Assembly: GCA_024742475.1 (NCBI GenBank)
Contig: JANSYI010000047.1
Location: 1-56,357, forward strand
Length of the DNA stretch: 56,357 bases
Origin: a bacterium
Lineage (GTDB): Bacteria; Myxococcota_A; Polyangia; Nannocystales; Nannocystaceae
Direction: 5' to 3'
Shown: in pieces, positions 1 to 6,984 of the stretch
Position numbering within the stretch: position 1 is the first letter of the stretch
Layout of the letters: the number at the start of each line of letters is the position of its first letter
Notes under the pieces: model-generated
Seen by the model: the letters and a program-made list of their open reading frames with translations, nothing else
The model's database searches: none
What the model was told of the DNA's origin: nothing
Position numbers and translations under genes: made by a program

Positions 1-198
1 GACGGCCGCCCACCGGGAGTCGTGCTTGTCCATCGCCTCCTGCGCGAGCCTCACGCCGCGCTCACGAAATTCGTTGGAGTACCTGCCCATGTCTCTGAGT
101 TTCTCTCTTTCTGGAGTCTCCGAGAAACCCGGGGCGGTTCACAAAGCCGCCGCGGACGGTACGTACTCCGAAATTCTTGCCGTATTCGAGAGACCGTG

Positions 199-495
199 AT
201 GACACAACTTGATCCTTCTTTTCAAGCGGAGTTGAAAGCGATGGCACGACGTGGTGTCGGCGCGTCGGAGTTGCTCTCAGCAATCCGACGCCACGCAGGA
301 GTAGAAGGGCGTGGGGAAGGTCGATTCATCGTGGCCCTGTACCTCAAGCAAACCTTCAACGTGCCAGTAGAGAAATTGGCGAATGCCGCCGCATGGAGTG
401 GTTTCGGCGACTCAGAGGGTGGAACATCGGATCGCGAAGTGGATACTCTGCTGAAGCGGTACTTGCTTCCGGGGGCAGATGAGGAGTCGCCGTAG
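199..495 (+). CDS. small hypothetical protein (98 aa)
   Basis: I do not recognise this 98-residue protein. It is soluble-looking, begins MTQLDPSFQAEL and is predicted mostly helical, with a central stretch FIVALYLKQTFNVP. The open frame extends upstream to 22, but the upstream residues are Arg/Ser-rich and look non-coding, so I start at ATG 199. A GTG at 196 is an alternative and has TATTCG seven bases before it, a weak leaderless-type box. The surrounding DNA is poorer in G+C than the rest of the window (29 of 60 bases at 61-120), which fits an acquired edge. It could be an immunity-type protein, but nothing shows this. Confidence 0.5.
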   Translation: MTQLDPSFQAELKAMARRGVGASELLSAIRRHAGVEGRGEGRFIVALYLKQTFNVPVEKLANAAAWSGFGDSEGGTSDREVDTLLKRYLLPGADEESP

Positions 496-690
496 TTATC
501 TAGCTCTACGGCGGTCTCGCGACTCTGGAGACCTGCGGAATCGTCCTTAGCGCCGAATACTCCGCCTCGATGGGTAGTACGCGGGCATAGATGTTTTGCT
601 GCATCAGGAAACCGTGTGGGCATTGTCAGTGGTCGCGTGAAAGCGCGGAAATGAAGGTAGCGTCAATCATTTGGTGCAACTTCAAGCGGC

Positions 691-1037
691 TTAGCGAGCG
701 TTCCTCCGACTGCGGTTCCTTTGCTTGAAGCCTTTGAAGGTCTGGTTCTTGGCCTCGTCGTTGAGGCGGATGGCGACGAGAACGGCGGTTCGGGTGGTGG
801 CAGGAGAGGCCTCGGTTTTCTTCGCCTCTTGATGAGCACCGATGCTTCTGAAACGGGCTCGAAACTCGCGGTTCGTTCGCTCGAGAACGTTGGTCGAGCC
901 CATGGTTTGCCAGATGGCCGGATGGCGGAGTCGAGGTCGTAGAAGGTGAGCGGTGAGCGTGGCTTCGAGGTCGCCCTCGATGATATTGGCGAGGGTATCG
1001 TGACCGCTGCCGCGGTACTTGGCGATCAACGCCTGTG
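691..1037 (-). pseudogene. IS256 (Mutator)-type transposase, C-terminal remnant
   Basis: The minus frame from about 1037 to 691 encodes the C-terminal third of a Mutator/IS256 transposase. It has ALIAKYRG, then a segment resembling the usual GDLEATLT region, then STNVLERTNREFRARFR, matching the family signature around (T)TN-xx-ER-x-NRE-xx-RR. A full IS256 transposase is about 400 residues; the N-terminal two thirds with the first catalytic Asp residues are missing. Upstream of 1037 the same frame becomes Arg-rich and non-coding, while a different frame holds a separate short gene. I saw no terminal inverted repeats. It is a dead relic marking an old insertion or deletion. Confidence 0.75.
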
Positions 1038-1211
1038 CCCGGGAGCGACGGCGGCAAAGGCCGACCACTGTTCGTCGACCAGGATCTCCTCCTCGGGTCC
1101 AAGACCGAGTTCCTCGATACCCGCCTCCAACTCGGGCACGGCCAGCGGGGGCCGGCCGAGCAGTCGCTCGAACTTTTCGAGAAGCGCCTGCTCGAACTGG
1201 GCGGCCGTCAT
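1026..1211 (-). CDS. short hypothetical protein, possibly truncated by the transposase remnant (61 aa)
   Basis: This frame begins at ATG 1211 with MTAAQFEQALLEKFERLLG and has typical high-GC codon use: G or C at nearly all third positions over 55 codons. It is acidic and helical (AGIEELGLGPEEEILVDEQW). It stops at 1026, a few bases inside the start of the IS256 relic, so the last residues (APGHRR) may be read from transposase-derived DNA. The natural reading is that an insertion or deletion removed the 3' end of a longer gene. A genuinely tiny gene cannot be excluded. No family recognised. Confidence 0.4.
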   Translation of the reverse strand: MTAAQFEQALLEKFERLLGRPPLAVPELEAGIEELGLGPEEEILVDEQWSAFAAVAPGHRR

Positions 1212-1327
1212 CGTCGGCGAGGGGTCCACACGAAAGAATGTACCGCGAAGGCTCCCGACGTTCCGCGCGAGGACAAGCGCAGCGAAGCCGCGCCGACATC
1301 GATCCGAGCCCGCGGTTCTGCGCTGAC

Positions 1328-1741
1328 CTACGGGCAGGTCACCCTCTCGGCTTCGGTCAGCCCTTCGACCGCCGCCGCCTGCTTCTTCGCCAGCGCCTCG
1401 GCCTCTTCGGCGGTGACCGGCTCCATCGGGACCACATACACCACCGCGCCCTCGAGATCGAAATAGACCCGCGGCGGATGACTGCAGGCCTCGATGTCCC
1501 CGTCGTGCCGAATGCGCTTGGCTTTGCCGTCCGCGTCCCGGAAGACGACGTTGCGCGAATAATTGCCCTGACAGGGCTCCTTGCACACCGCCGCCATCGC
1601 TTTGCTCAGGTCGACGGCGACCTCGGGCTGGCCGACGTTCGATGCCTCGTCGGTTCTCCGCTTCGCATCGGGGGCCGGCTCCGACGGGGCGCCTGCACAA
1701 CCGAAGACAGCAAGGAGCACGGCGACAGCACGGCGAGTCAC
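1328..1741 (-). CDS. small lipoprotein (137 aa)
   Basis: A GTG start at 1741 gives VTRRAVAVLLAVFGC, a short lipoprotein signal with lipobox VFGC. The mature part is charged, with four later Cys residues (KEPCQGN, EACSHP, VTCP at the very end) and a Glu/Ala-rich C-terminal helix. The open frame runs to 1921, but the extra N-terminal residues are Arg/Ser-rich. The start is fixed by the signal peptide and by TACCGT ending seven bases upstream. Probably anchored in the envelope; function unknown. Confidence 0.72.
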   Translation of the reverse strand: MTRRAVAVLLAVFGCAGAPSEPAPDAKRRTDEASNVGQPEVAVDLSKAMAAVCKEPCQGNYSRNVVFRDADGKAKRIRHDGDIEACSHPPRVYFDLEGAVVYVVPMEPVTAEEAEALAKKQAAAVEGLTEAERVTCP

Positions 1742-1748
1742 GGTTGCG

Positions 1749-1754
1749 ACGGTA
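1749..1754 (-). promoter_or_regulatory. -10 box of a leaderless promoter for the 1328-1741 gene
   Basis: TACCGT on the minus strand, seven bases before GTG 1741. Transcription would start at or next to the start codon. Confidence 0.5.
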
Positions 1755-1793
1755 GCACTCGCTCGCGCGTCCAGCTGCGCTTCGACGTAGACC

Positions 1794-2255
1794 TCAGGTC
1801 TGACTCCAGATGCAGATCTCGTTGTGGAACGTGTGATACGTGACCGCGTTGTGCGTGCTGAGCTGCTCGATCCACGTACTCCACTCCCACCCCGAGAGCG
1901 GACGCCATCCGAAGTCGACATCGTGGCGGTCGCACAGTCGCCCCGAGTCGTCGGGGCACGGCGAGAAGTAGTGGTTCACGTATTCGAGCCGGTGGTAGCT
2001 GTACTCGGGTAGGTCGACGCGGACGAGGTACGGGCCGTCGGGAATCGCCTCGGCGTCGTTCTCGTGGCCGTCGAACGCGTACCAGCCCTGCGCGTCGGTT
2101 TGCGCCGTCCAGATCTGGCCGTTGCAGCTCTCGTAGCGCACGGTGGCGTCGGCGACGGGCTCACCGCCCCACTCCACCTCTCCGTAGGTGCACGCGAGCG
2201 GAGCCGCGCTGAGAAGAAGGACGCTGAGGCGACGCCAGGCGAGCGAGATCTGCAT
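1794..2255 (-). CDS. lipoprotein with carboxypeptidase-regulatory-like beta domain (153 aa)
   Basis: Starting at ATG 2255 gives MQISLAWRRLSVLLLSAAPLAC, a clear lipoprotein signal with lipobox PLAC. The mature part has GEPVADATVRYESC, then TDAQGWYAFDG and PYLVRVDLPEY. This is the pattern of the small beta-sandwich (CarboxypepD_reg / transthyretin-like) found in surface proteins. The C-terminus is Trp/His-rich. An earlier ATG (2312) would put residues before the signal and is unlikely. TACGAC, an imperfect -10-like box, lies eight bases before the start. Its neighbours are also small lipoproteins. The role is unknown, probably a surface or periplasmic accessory. Confidence 0.7.
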   Translation of the reverse strand: MQISLAWRRLSVLLLSAAPLACTYGEVEWGGEPVADATVRYESCNGQIWTAQTDAQGWYAFDGHENDAEAIPDGPYLVRVDLPEYSYHRLEYVNHYFSPCPDDSGRLCDRHDVDFGWRPLSGWEWSTWIEQLSTHNAVTYHTFHNEICIWSQT

Positions 2256-2299
2256 CGATGCCGGTCGTACCGACGCCGGCCCGATCGTTCCCGAGCCGG

Positions 2300-2809
2300 T
2301 CACTCGCCGCACATGCCACGCACGCGCTGCTCGAAGTCGGGGAACTCCGCACGCGCCTTCTCGAGGACCTCCGCGGCCGACTTCTCCGCCGCTGGCGCGT
2401 GCTCCTTGGCGAACGCAGCGAACGCCTCATGCGGCTTCGCATCGTCTGCGCCGTACTCGGTGGCCTCGAGCGGCCCGATGCCACCTGCGAGCAGCCACAT
2501 GTAGTCGTCGAGGTTGCTGGCGATGACCGAGACCTCACCTTCGGAGCCGAAGAACACCACCGGCTGCGCCTCCACGGGCTGCCCGTCCCTCACCAGCCAG
2601 AACATCGCGTAGCCGCCGGTTCCGTCCTGGCCAAACACGCGGTACTCCGACCCGTCGAGCGCTTCGTTGCCCGTCCACGCCCGAATCCAGCTTTGGTTCT
2701 CCTCGGCGGGAAAGAACGCCTCGAACGGCTCGTAGTCGATCTCGTCCATGTCGAACTCGACCTCGTGAAGGCTCTGAAGGGCTGCAGGCAGCTGGGTGGC
2801 GAACGCCAT
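2300..2809 (-). CDS. SUKH (SMI1/KNR4)-like protein (169 aa)
   Basis: This is an acidic soluble protein with no signal peptide. Residues about 30-125 carry YRVFGQDGTGGYAMFWLV, a hydrophobic strand block, then VVFFGSEGEVSVIASNLDDY and MWLLAGGIGP. This resembles the SUKH/SMI1-KNR4 fold, whose C-terminal core reads roughly v-f-gSeGe-vA-sl-dfl-lLA-G. SUKH proteins are often immunity proteins of polymorphic toxin systems. The assignment is by pattern only. ATG 2809 is supported by TAGCGT seven bases upstream. It is divergent from the HExxH protein at 2903 with 93 bases between the start codons. Confidence 0.7.
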   Translation of the reverse strand: MAFATQLPAALQSLHEVEFDMDEIDYEPFEAFFPAEENQSWIRAWTGNEALDGSEYRVFGQDGTGGYAMFWLVRDGQPVEAQPVVFFGSEGEVSVIASNLDDYMWLLAGGIGPLEATEYGADDAKPHEAFAAFAKEHAPAAEKSAAEVLEKARAEFPDFEQRVRGMCGE

Positions 2810-2816
2810 CGGCCAG

Positions 2817-2822
2817 ACGCTA
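2817..2822 (-). promoter_or_regulatory. -10 box of a leaderless promoter for the SUKH-like gene
   Basis: TAGCGT on the minus strand, seven bases before ATG 2809. Confidence 0.5.
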
Positions 2823-2890
2823 CCACCGCCTGTTCCCGGAATTTCGAACGACCGTCCGGAAATCCCCGAGCCGGCGGTGTCTTCAACTGT

Positions 2891-2898
2891 AGGAGGAG
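2891..2898 (+). promoter_or_regulatory. strong Shine-Dalgarno deciding the HExxH gene start
   Basis: AGGAGGAG four bases before ATG 2903. The open frame continues far upstream, so this near-perfect ribosome site is the reason for choosing 2903. Confidence 0.75.
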
Positions 2899-2902
2899 TG
2901 GC

Positions 2903-3589
2903 ATGACCTGCTCACGCTGTGAAGGAACGATCACGTCGTCATGGACCCCTGATCGGGGACCGAGCAACAACGGCCGAGAGATCGCGCGGCGCTTCGCTCG
3001 GCAGGTGCTCGAGGATGCGGTTCGGTATCACCGCCAGCACCGCTTCGGCTTCGAGTACCGAAGCGGTTCGGCCTCGTTCGCCATCACCGACGCCGGGTAC
3101 GCGAGGCTCTTGTCCATGCTGCCTCGGCTCGACTTCGACGCCAACGTCACCACCATGCGCGAGGGGGCGTTCGCTTCGTACAACCAGCGCGCCGACCGAG
3201 TGCAGTTCCGTCCAGAGAACCTCAACCGCCCCAGCGCATCGGGGGCCATGCTGCACGAGCTCGTGCACGCGCTCCAAGACATGTCGCGGTTTCGCGGGCT
3301 GCACGTCGAGATCGAAGCCACCGCGTACATGGCACAGGCGCTGTGGGTCGCGGCCGACGCGGGCGACGTGCAGCGCCGGCTCCAGGCGCAGGCTCGCCAG
3401 CCCTCCATGGGCGACGCCGGGGCGATCTACCGGCAGGCCGCGCAGGTCTGTCTCGACCTGGGCCTGCACCGAGCCGTCCGCACCATCGGGCGCGCCGAGC
3501 TCGCTCCGGTCGAGCAGGCGCTGCGTGCTTCCGCGAGCTACGGCCCGTTCGCCGACCGGACCTACTCCGCCAACGGCATCGCTCGCTAA
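2903..3589 (+). CDS. HExxH putative zinc metallopeptidase (228 aa)
   Basis: The product has MLHELVHALQD at residues 116-126 (zinc-type H118-E119-xx-H122) followed by HVEIEATAY, where Glu136 or Glu138 could be the third ligand as in gluzincins. The N-terminus has a CxxC (MTCSRC) and no signal peptide, so it is cytoplasmic or exported by another route. The rest is helical and Arg-rich. Similar HExxH domains occur as peptidase effectors and in housekeeping proteins. The divergent SUKH-like neighbour makes an effector/immunity reading possible but not shown. The gene ends in a 4-base convergent overlap with the permease gene at 3586. Substrate unknown. Confidence 0.7.
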   Translation: MTCSRCEGTITSSWTPDRGPSNNGREIARRFARQVLEDAVRYHRQHRFGFEYRSGSASFAITDAGYARLLSMLPRLDFDANVTTMREGAFASYNQRADRVQFRPENLNRPSASGAMLHELVHALQDMSRFRGLHVEIEATAYMAQALWVAADAGDVQRRLQAQARQPSMGDAGAIYRQAAQVCLDLGLHRAVRTIGRAELAPVEQALRASASYGPFADRTYSANGIAR

Positions 3590-4662
3590 AGAGGCGGCTT
3601 CTTCAGCCCAGGACGCTTCGCTCCGACGTGGCGGCTCGGTCCCAGCAGCACCGCGATCTGCCGCAGCTCGTCCACCTCCTCGAAGACGATCTTGACGACC
3701 ATCGTCATCGGGACCGCGAGCAGCAGCCCGATCGGACCCCACACCCAGCCCCACAGCACGAGCGAGATCAGGATGACGAGCGGCGAGAGGCCGATCCGCT
3801 CGCCGAGGATCTTGGGCTCGAGCACCCCGCCGATCGACCCGTTGATCAGCAGGTAGATGATCCCCAGCACGACCGCGCGCTCCCACCCGAGCGTGATGAT
3901 GGCGAGCAGTACCGGCGGGACGGCGGCGACGATCGAGCCCACCGTCGGCGCGTAGTTGAGAAGGAACGCCAAGAGCCCCCAGAGCCCCGGCAGCGGCAGC
4001 CCCACACCGGCACAGGCCCCCGCGGCGATCAGCCCCGTCGCGAGCGAGGCGATGGTCTTGACCTGAAAGTACGTGGTGAGCCGAGATGCGGTCCGGTTGA
4101 AGACCTTCATGCGGCGGTCCCCCTCACCGTATGCGACCGAGAGCTTGCGCGGCAGGCCGACGAGCTCGGCAATGATGAAGCCCATGAACACCACCGCCGA
4201 GAGCAGCCCCGCCGTGAGGCGAAATGCCTGACGGCTCGCCGCGAGCGCAGACTCGGGTGAGAAGCCGCTCTCGGAGAGGTCCAGGCCGTTTTGCTCGGCA
4301 AACGCGGTCAGGCGCGCCGTGATGTCGTCGATCTCCCCGCTGTGCTCGGCGAGCAGGTCACGAATGCTCGCGATCCAGACCGGCATCAGAAAGCCGATGC
4401 CAACGAGGGAGGCCACGAACAGCCCTCCGACCAGGGCGCTGGCCACCAGCCGGGGCATCTTGGTCGACAGCCACGGGACGGGCGAGGCCACGATCAACGC
4501 GAAGAAGAGCGCACCGACCACAGGCGCGAGCACCGTGGATGCCTCGCGAAGGCTCGCGATGATGACCGCGATGCCCGCGAGCAGGACCACGAACTTGAGC
4601 ACGACGTCGAACGAAGCGGAGCCCTTTCGCTTGCGGTCGGACGAAGAGGTCGAGTCGGACAT
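3586..4662 (-). CDS. AI-2E / PerM-family membrane permease (358 aa)
   Basis: This is an integral membrane protein with the layout of the AI-2E transporter (former UPF0118) family. Two N-terminal helices (VVLKFVVLLAGIAVIIASL; PVVGALFFALIVAS) are followed by a long loop, then a C-terminal helix bundle with LPLPGLWGLLAFLLNYAPTVG. The late block NGSIGGVLEPKILGERIGLSPLVIL is the best conserved part of the family. About 350 residues is normal. I start at ATG 4662 (MSDSTSSSDRKRK). ATG 4704 is in frame but adds a Gly/Ser tract; GACACT lies seven bases before 4662. Members export autoinducer-2, drugs or ions (Na+/H+), and the substrate cannot be told here. Confidence 0.88.
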   Translation of the reverse strand: MSDSTSSSDRKRKGSASFDVVLKFVVLLAGIAVIIASLREASTVLAPVVGALFFALIVASPVPWLSTKMPRLVASALVGGLFVASLVGIGFLMPVWIASIRDLLAEHSGEIDDITARLTAFAEQNGLDLSESGFSPESALAASRQAFRLTAGLLSAVVFMGFIIAELVGLPRKLSVAYGEGDRRMKVFNRTASRLTTYFQVKTIASLATGLIAAGACAGVGLPLPGLWGLLAFLLNYAPTVGSIVAAVPPVLLAIITLGWERAVVLGIIYLLINGSIGGVLEPKILGERIGLSPLVILISLVLWGWVWGPIGLLLAVPMTMVVKIVFEEVDELRQIAVLLGPSRHVGAKRPGLKKPPL

Positions 4663-4734
4663 CGGGCGCAGTGTCGCCGACCCTGACCCCGGGGTCACTT
4701 CCAATCGCGGCCTGTGCGACCGAAAGCGCGCCGC

Positions 4735-5832
4735 TCAGCCCTCAGGGGGAATCTGTTCGCACGTGGTCGCCACGACGTCGGCGAGCGCCGTGCCGAGCAC
4801 GCCCGTGAAATCGGGGCTCATCGACGGCGCGAGGTCGACCCAGGACGCGGGCGCACCGCCGAAGGCGTTCATGAAATCGGTGAGCCGGGTGTTGGTGTTC
4901 GCCGGGTTCTCGTAACACGTGCCCGCAATCGCGCCCGAGGTCACCACGCACGCATCACCGCAGTCGGCCTTGGCCGCCGACACGATGTCGACGAAGTCCG
5001 ACGTTGGGATCTCGGGTGGCGTGAGGTCGGGGGAGTCCGAGAGCAGGAACAGCACCAGCACGGCGTTGGTCCGCATGAAGCCGGCGTTGTGAGCGGCGTT
5101 CGCCGGATGGAACGGATAGGCCGCACCGGCGACCACGGTCTCGGTGTTGGAGTGCGGCACCGAGCCGTCGATGACGCCCGTCATTGCGCCACCGAACCAC
5201 GCGGTCAGCCCCGCGGTGTCCTGCCCGGTCTGCACCGCGTAGAACGTGGACCCCTCGTGCTCGTACAGCCTGCCCTGCTGGCCGTTGACCCCGTTGTTGC
5301 CGTCTTGCGGCGGGAAGAACACCCCGTCGGTGATCGAGGCCTCGCACGCGGGCCCACCCCAGCCTCCGGAGTTTCCCGGATCGTAGAAGCCCGTCGCGCG
5401 GGTCAGGCCGACGTGCAGGTCGGTGCCTTCGGGCAGCGCGTTGACCATCTCGTCGACGAACTGTGGAAACGCGGCGATGATCGGCTCGCGGTGGGTGTTC
5501 ATCGAGCCGGAGTTGTCGACGACGAAGAGGATGTCGACCGCATTGCAGCCGCAATCGTCGTCATCGGGCCCACACTTCGTGTCCGGAGGGCCCTCGTCGC
5601 CCCCCACGTCGAAAATGGGCTCATCGCCGCTCTCGCTCGCGTCTTCGGCCGTCGTCCCGGCGCCCGACGTGGCGCTGTCGCTGCCAGACCCCATGTTCCC
5701 GGTGGCCGACGAGGGGACGGCCGACGCCCCGGTCGTCATGCTGCCGCCCCCATCGAACGGGTTGTCGTCCCGCGGAGGCTCTGCGCATCCCATGACCACA
5801 CACGCCCCAACCACGACCGCACGCCTTCGCAT
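4735..5832 (-). CDS. secreted lipoprotein with von Willebrand factor A domain (365 aa)
   Basis: The signal is MRRRAVVVGACVVMGC, with lipid-attachment Cys16. A low-complexity Ser/Gly/Thr/Asp linker covers residues about 20-90, and a VWA domain starts at CGCNAVDILFVVDNSGSM. The MIDAS residues DxSxS are D106, S108 and S110. The domain is closed by paired Cys-rich segments (DCGDACVV, GTCYEN). VWA domains bind metal ions and mediate adhesion or assembly. This one is probably outside the cytoplasmic membrane. The linker composition recurs in many other lipoproteins here. No clear ribosome site is visible. Confidence 0.88.
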   Translation of the reverse strand: MRRRAVVVGACVVMGCAEPPRDDNPFDGGGSMTTGASAVPSSATGNMGSGSDSATSGAGTTAEDASESGDEPIFDVGGDEGPPDTKCGPDDDDCGCNAVDILFVVDNSGSMNTHREPIIAAFPQFVDEMVNALPEGTDLHVGLTRATGFYDPGNSGGWGGPACEASITDGVFFPPQDGNNGVNGQQGRLYEHEGSTFYAVQTGQDTAGLTAWFGGAMTGVIDGSVPHSNTETVVAGAAYPFHPANAAHNAGFMRTNAVLVLFLLSDSPDLTPPEIPTSDFVDIVSAAKADCGDACVVTSGAIAGTCYENPANTNTRLTDFMNAFGGAPASWVDLAPSMSPDFTGVLGTALADVVATTCEQIPPEG

Positions 5833-5907
5833 CTTGGGGCCAGTGGAGACCCCGCCGCGACGCGGGTCAATAAAAAGTGCGCGCGGTCGGCACGTCCCCG
5901 GATCGGA

Positions 5908-6615
5908 TCATGCGCCCGCTTGAGCCCGAAGCGCCGCGTGAATCCGTCGCAGCGCGGTTCGGCGCATCTTGGGCCCGATGCCGTGGCCCTGGCCCGGAAA
6001 TCGCTCGGCCTCGACCAGGTACCCGAGCGCTTGCATGCGCCGGACCTGGCCCAGCGTGACCGCGGCCGACATCACCGTGTCTCGCTCCCCCACCAGCACG
6101 CGCGTGACCGCGTGCTCCCCCAGCTCGGTTGGCACCCGCGTCGGCGCAAAATGACCGCTGATCGCGATCACCTCGCTGACCGAATCGGGCGCGGCGACCG
6201 AGACCTCGAGGGCCACCGAGGCGCCCTGCGAGTAGCCCACGAGCACGGGCCGACCGGACACGAGCCCCGAGGCCTGCAGGTCGGTGAGCAGCCCGACCAC
6301 CATCGACGCCGCACCGACCACCTCGGTGCCATCGCTCATCCGCGACCGTGCCTCGGACCGGCGAAACCAGGCGTGGGTGCCGTCGCGCTGAACCCTCGGG
6401 CCCCACGGAACGACCACTCGAAGCCGGCGGCTGGAGTAGCGCAGCGCCGCCGGGAGTCCGTGGAGCGCGTCGTCCCGACCGTGCAGGATGACGACGGTCG
6501 GCAGCGCCTCGTCGGGGTCGGCCCCGCGCGTGACGTAGGCGTCGTAGGCGAGAGTCGGCGTTGGGGGTGCCGACGGCTGAAGCCAGATCCACAGTTGCAA
6601 CGCCAGCCCGAACAT
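5908..6615 (-). CDS. alpha/beta-hydrolase, carboxylesterase/phospholipase type (235 aa)
   Basis: This looks like a serine hydrolase. VVILHGRDD (about 41-49) is the oxyanion strand-loop, GYSQGAS carries nucleophile Ser129, GERD gives Asp179, and GQGHGIG gives His211 in the expected order. The length fits the phospholipase/carboxylesterase-like group (about 220 residues). The N-terminal MFGLALQLWIWLQPSAPP may be a signal or anchor. The open frame runs uninterrupted to 8553, but upstream of 6615 it is antisense to other genes. Likely an esterase or lipase of small acyl substrates. Confidence 0.85.
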   Translation of the reverse strand: MFGLALQLWIWLQPSAPPTPTLAYDAYVTRGADPDEALPTVVILHGRDDALHGLPAALRYSSRRLRVVVPWGPRVQRDGTHAWFRRSEARSRMSDGTEVVGAASMVVGLLTDLQASGLVSGRPVLVGYSQGASVALEVSVAAPDSVSEVIAISGHFAPTRVPTELGEHAVTRVLVGERDTVMSAAVTLGQVRRMQALGYLVEAERFPGQGHGIGPKMRRTALRRIHAALRAQAGA

Positions 6616-6663
6616 GTCCGATCCATGGGAGCCCACATCTTCAAGAGAGGATGCAGGGCCCAC

Positions 6664-6705
6664 GAAAAAGCTCTCCCCCGCCGGCGAGGGCCGACGAGGG
6701 AGAGC
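6664..6705 (-). terminator. rho-independent terminator for the Lys-rich small gene
   Basis: On the minus strand GGGAGAGC pairs with GCTCTCCC (6698-6705 with 6670-6677) around a G/C-rich loop, followed at once by five T residues (6665-6669). It lies 36 bases past the stop of the 39-residue gene. Confidence 0.75.
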
Positions 6706-6740
6706 ACGCTCATGGTTCGTGTTCGCGACTCGGCGTGGTG

Positions 6741-6860
6741 CTACTTCTTCTTGGCCTTCCCCTGTTTGGGGGCCGCCTTGCCCTTGGGCGCCACGGGTTG
6801 ATCGCTGGACATTTGCGGCTTCGCGCCGCCCTTGGCTTTGCCTCGTTTTTTCGCTGCCAT
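6741..6860 (-). CDS. Lys/Ala/Pro-rich mini-protein (39 aa)
   Basis: From ATG 6860 this frame encodes MAAKKRGKAKGGAKPQ and ends GKAAPKQGKAKKK. There are 13 Lys in 39 residues, no acidic cluster and no predicted fold. The composition is that of histone H1-like or nucleic-acid-binding tails. A GAGAGG ribosome-like site sits about 10 bases upstream, and a rho-independent terminator lies just downstream, which supports an independently transcribed small gene. A role in DNA or RNA compaction is inference. The frame is open further upstream, where it is antisense to the aminotransferase. Confidence 0.68.
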   Translation of the reverse strand: MAAKKRGKAKGGAKPQMSSDQPVAPKGKAAPKQGKAKKK

Positions 6861-6970
6861 GGTGTTTGCGCCTCTCGTCCGCTCGTTCAGAGGAAGCGGA
6901 CCAACGTCGGAGCCGACCGCGTCGGCAAAGGGTGCACACGAAGTCGCTTGGATACGCTCCGCGAAGTCGA

Positions 6971-6976
6971 TACCGT
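6971..6976 (+). promoter_or_regulatory. sigma70-like leaderless promoter of the aminotransferase gene
   Basis: TACCGT ends eight bases before ATG 6985. TTGGAT at 6948-6953 is placed exactly 17 bases upstream as a -35 element. Confidence 0.6.
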
Positions 6977-6984
6977 CGAGCGGC

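Noticed and set aside
4714..6801. 695-residue plus frame
   Set aside because: Antisense to the VWA lipoprotein and hydrolase genes; no motifs.
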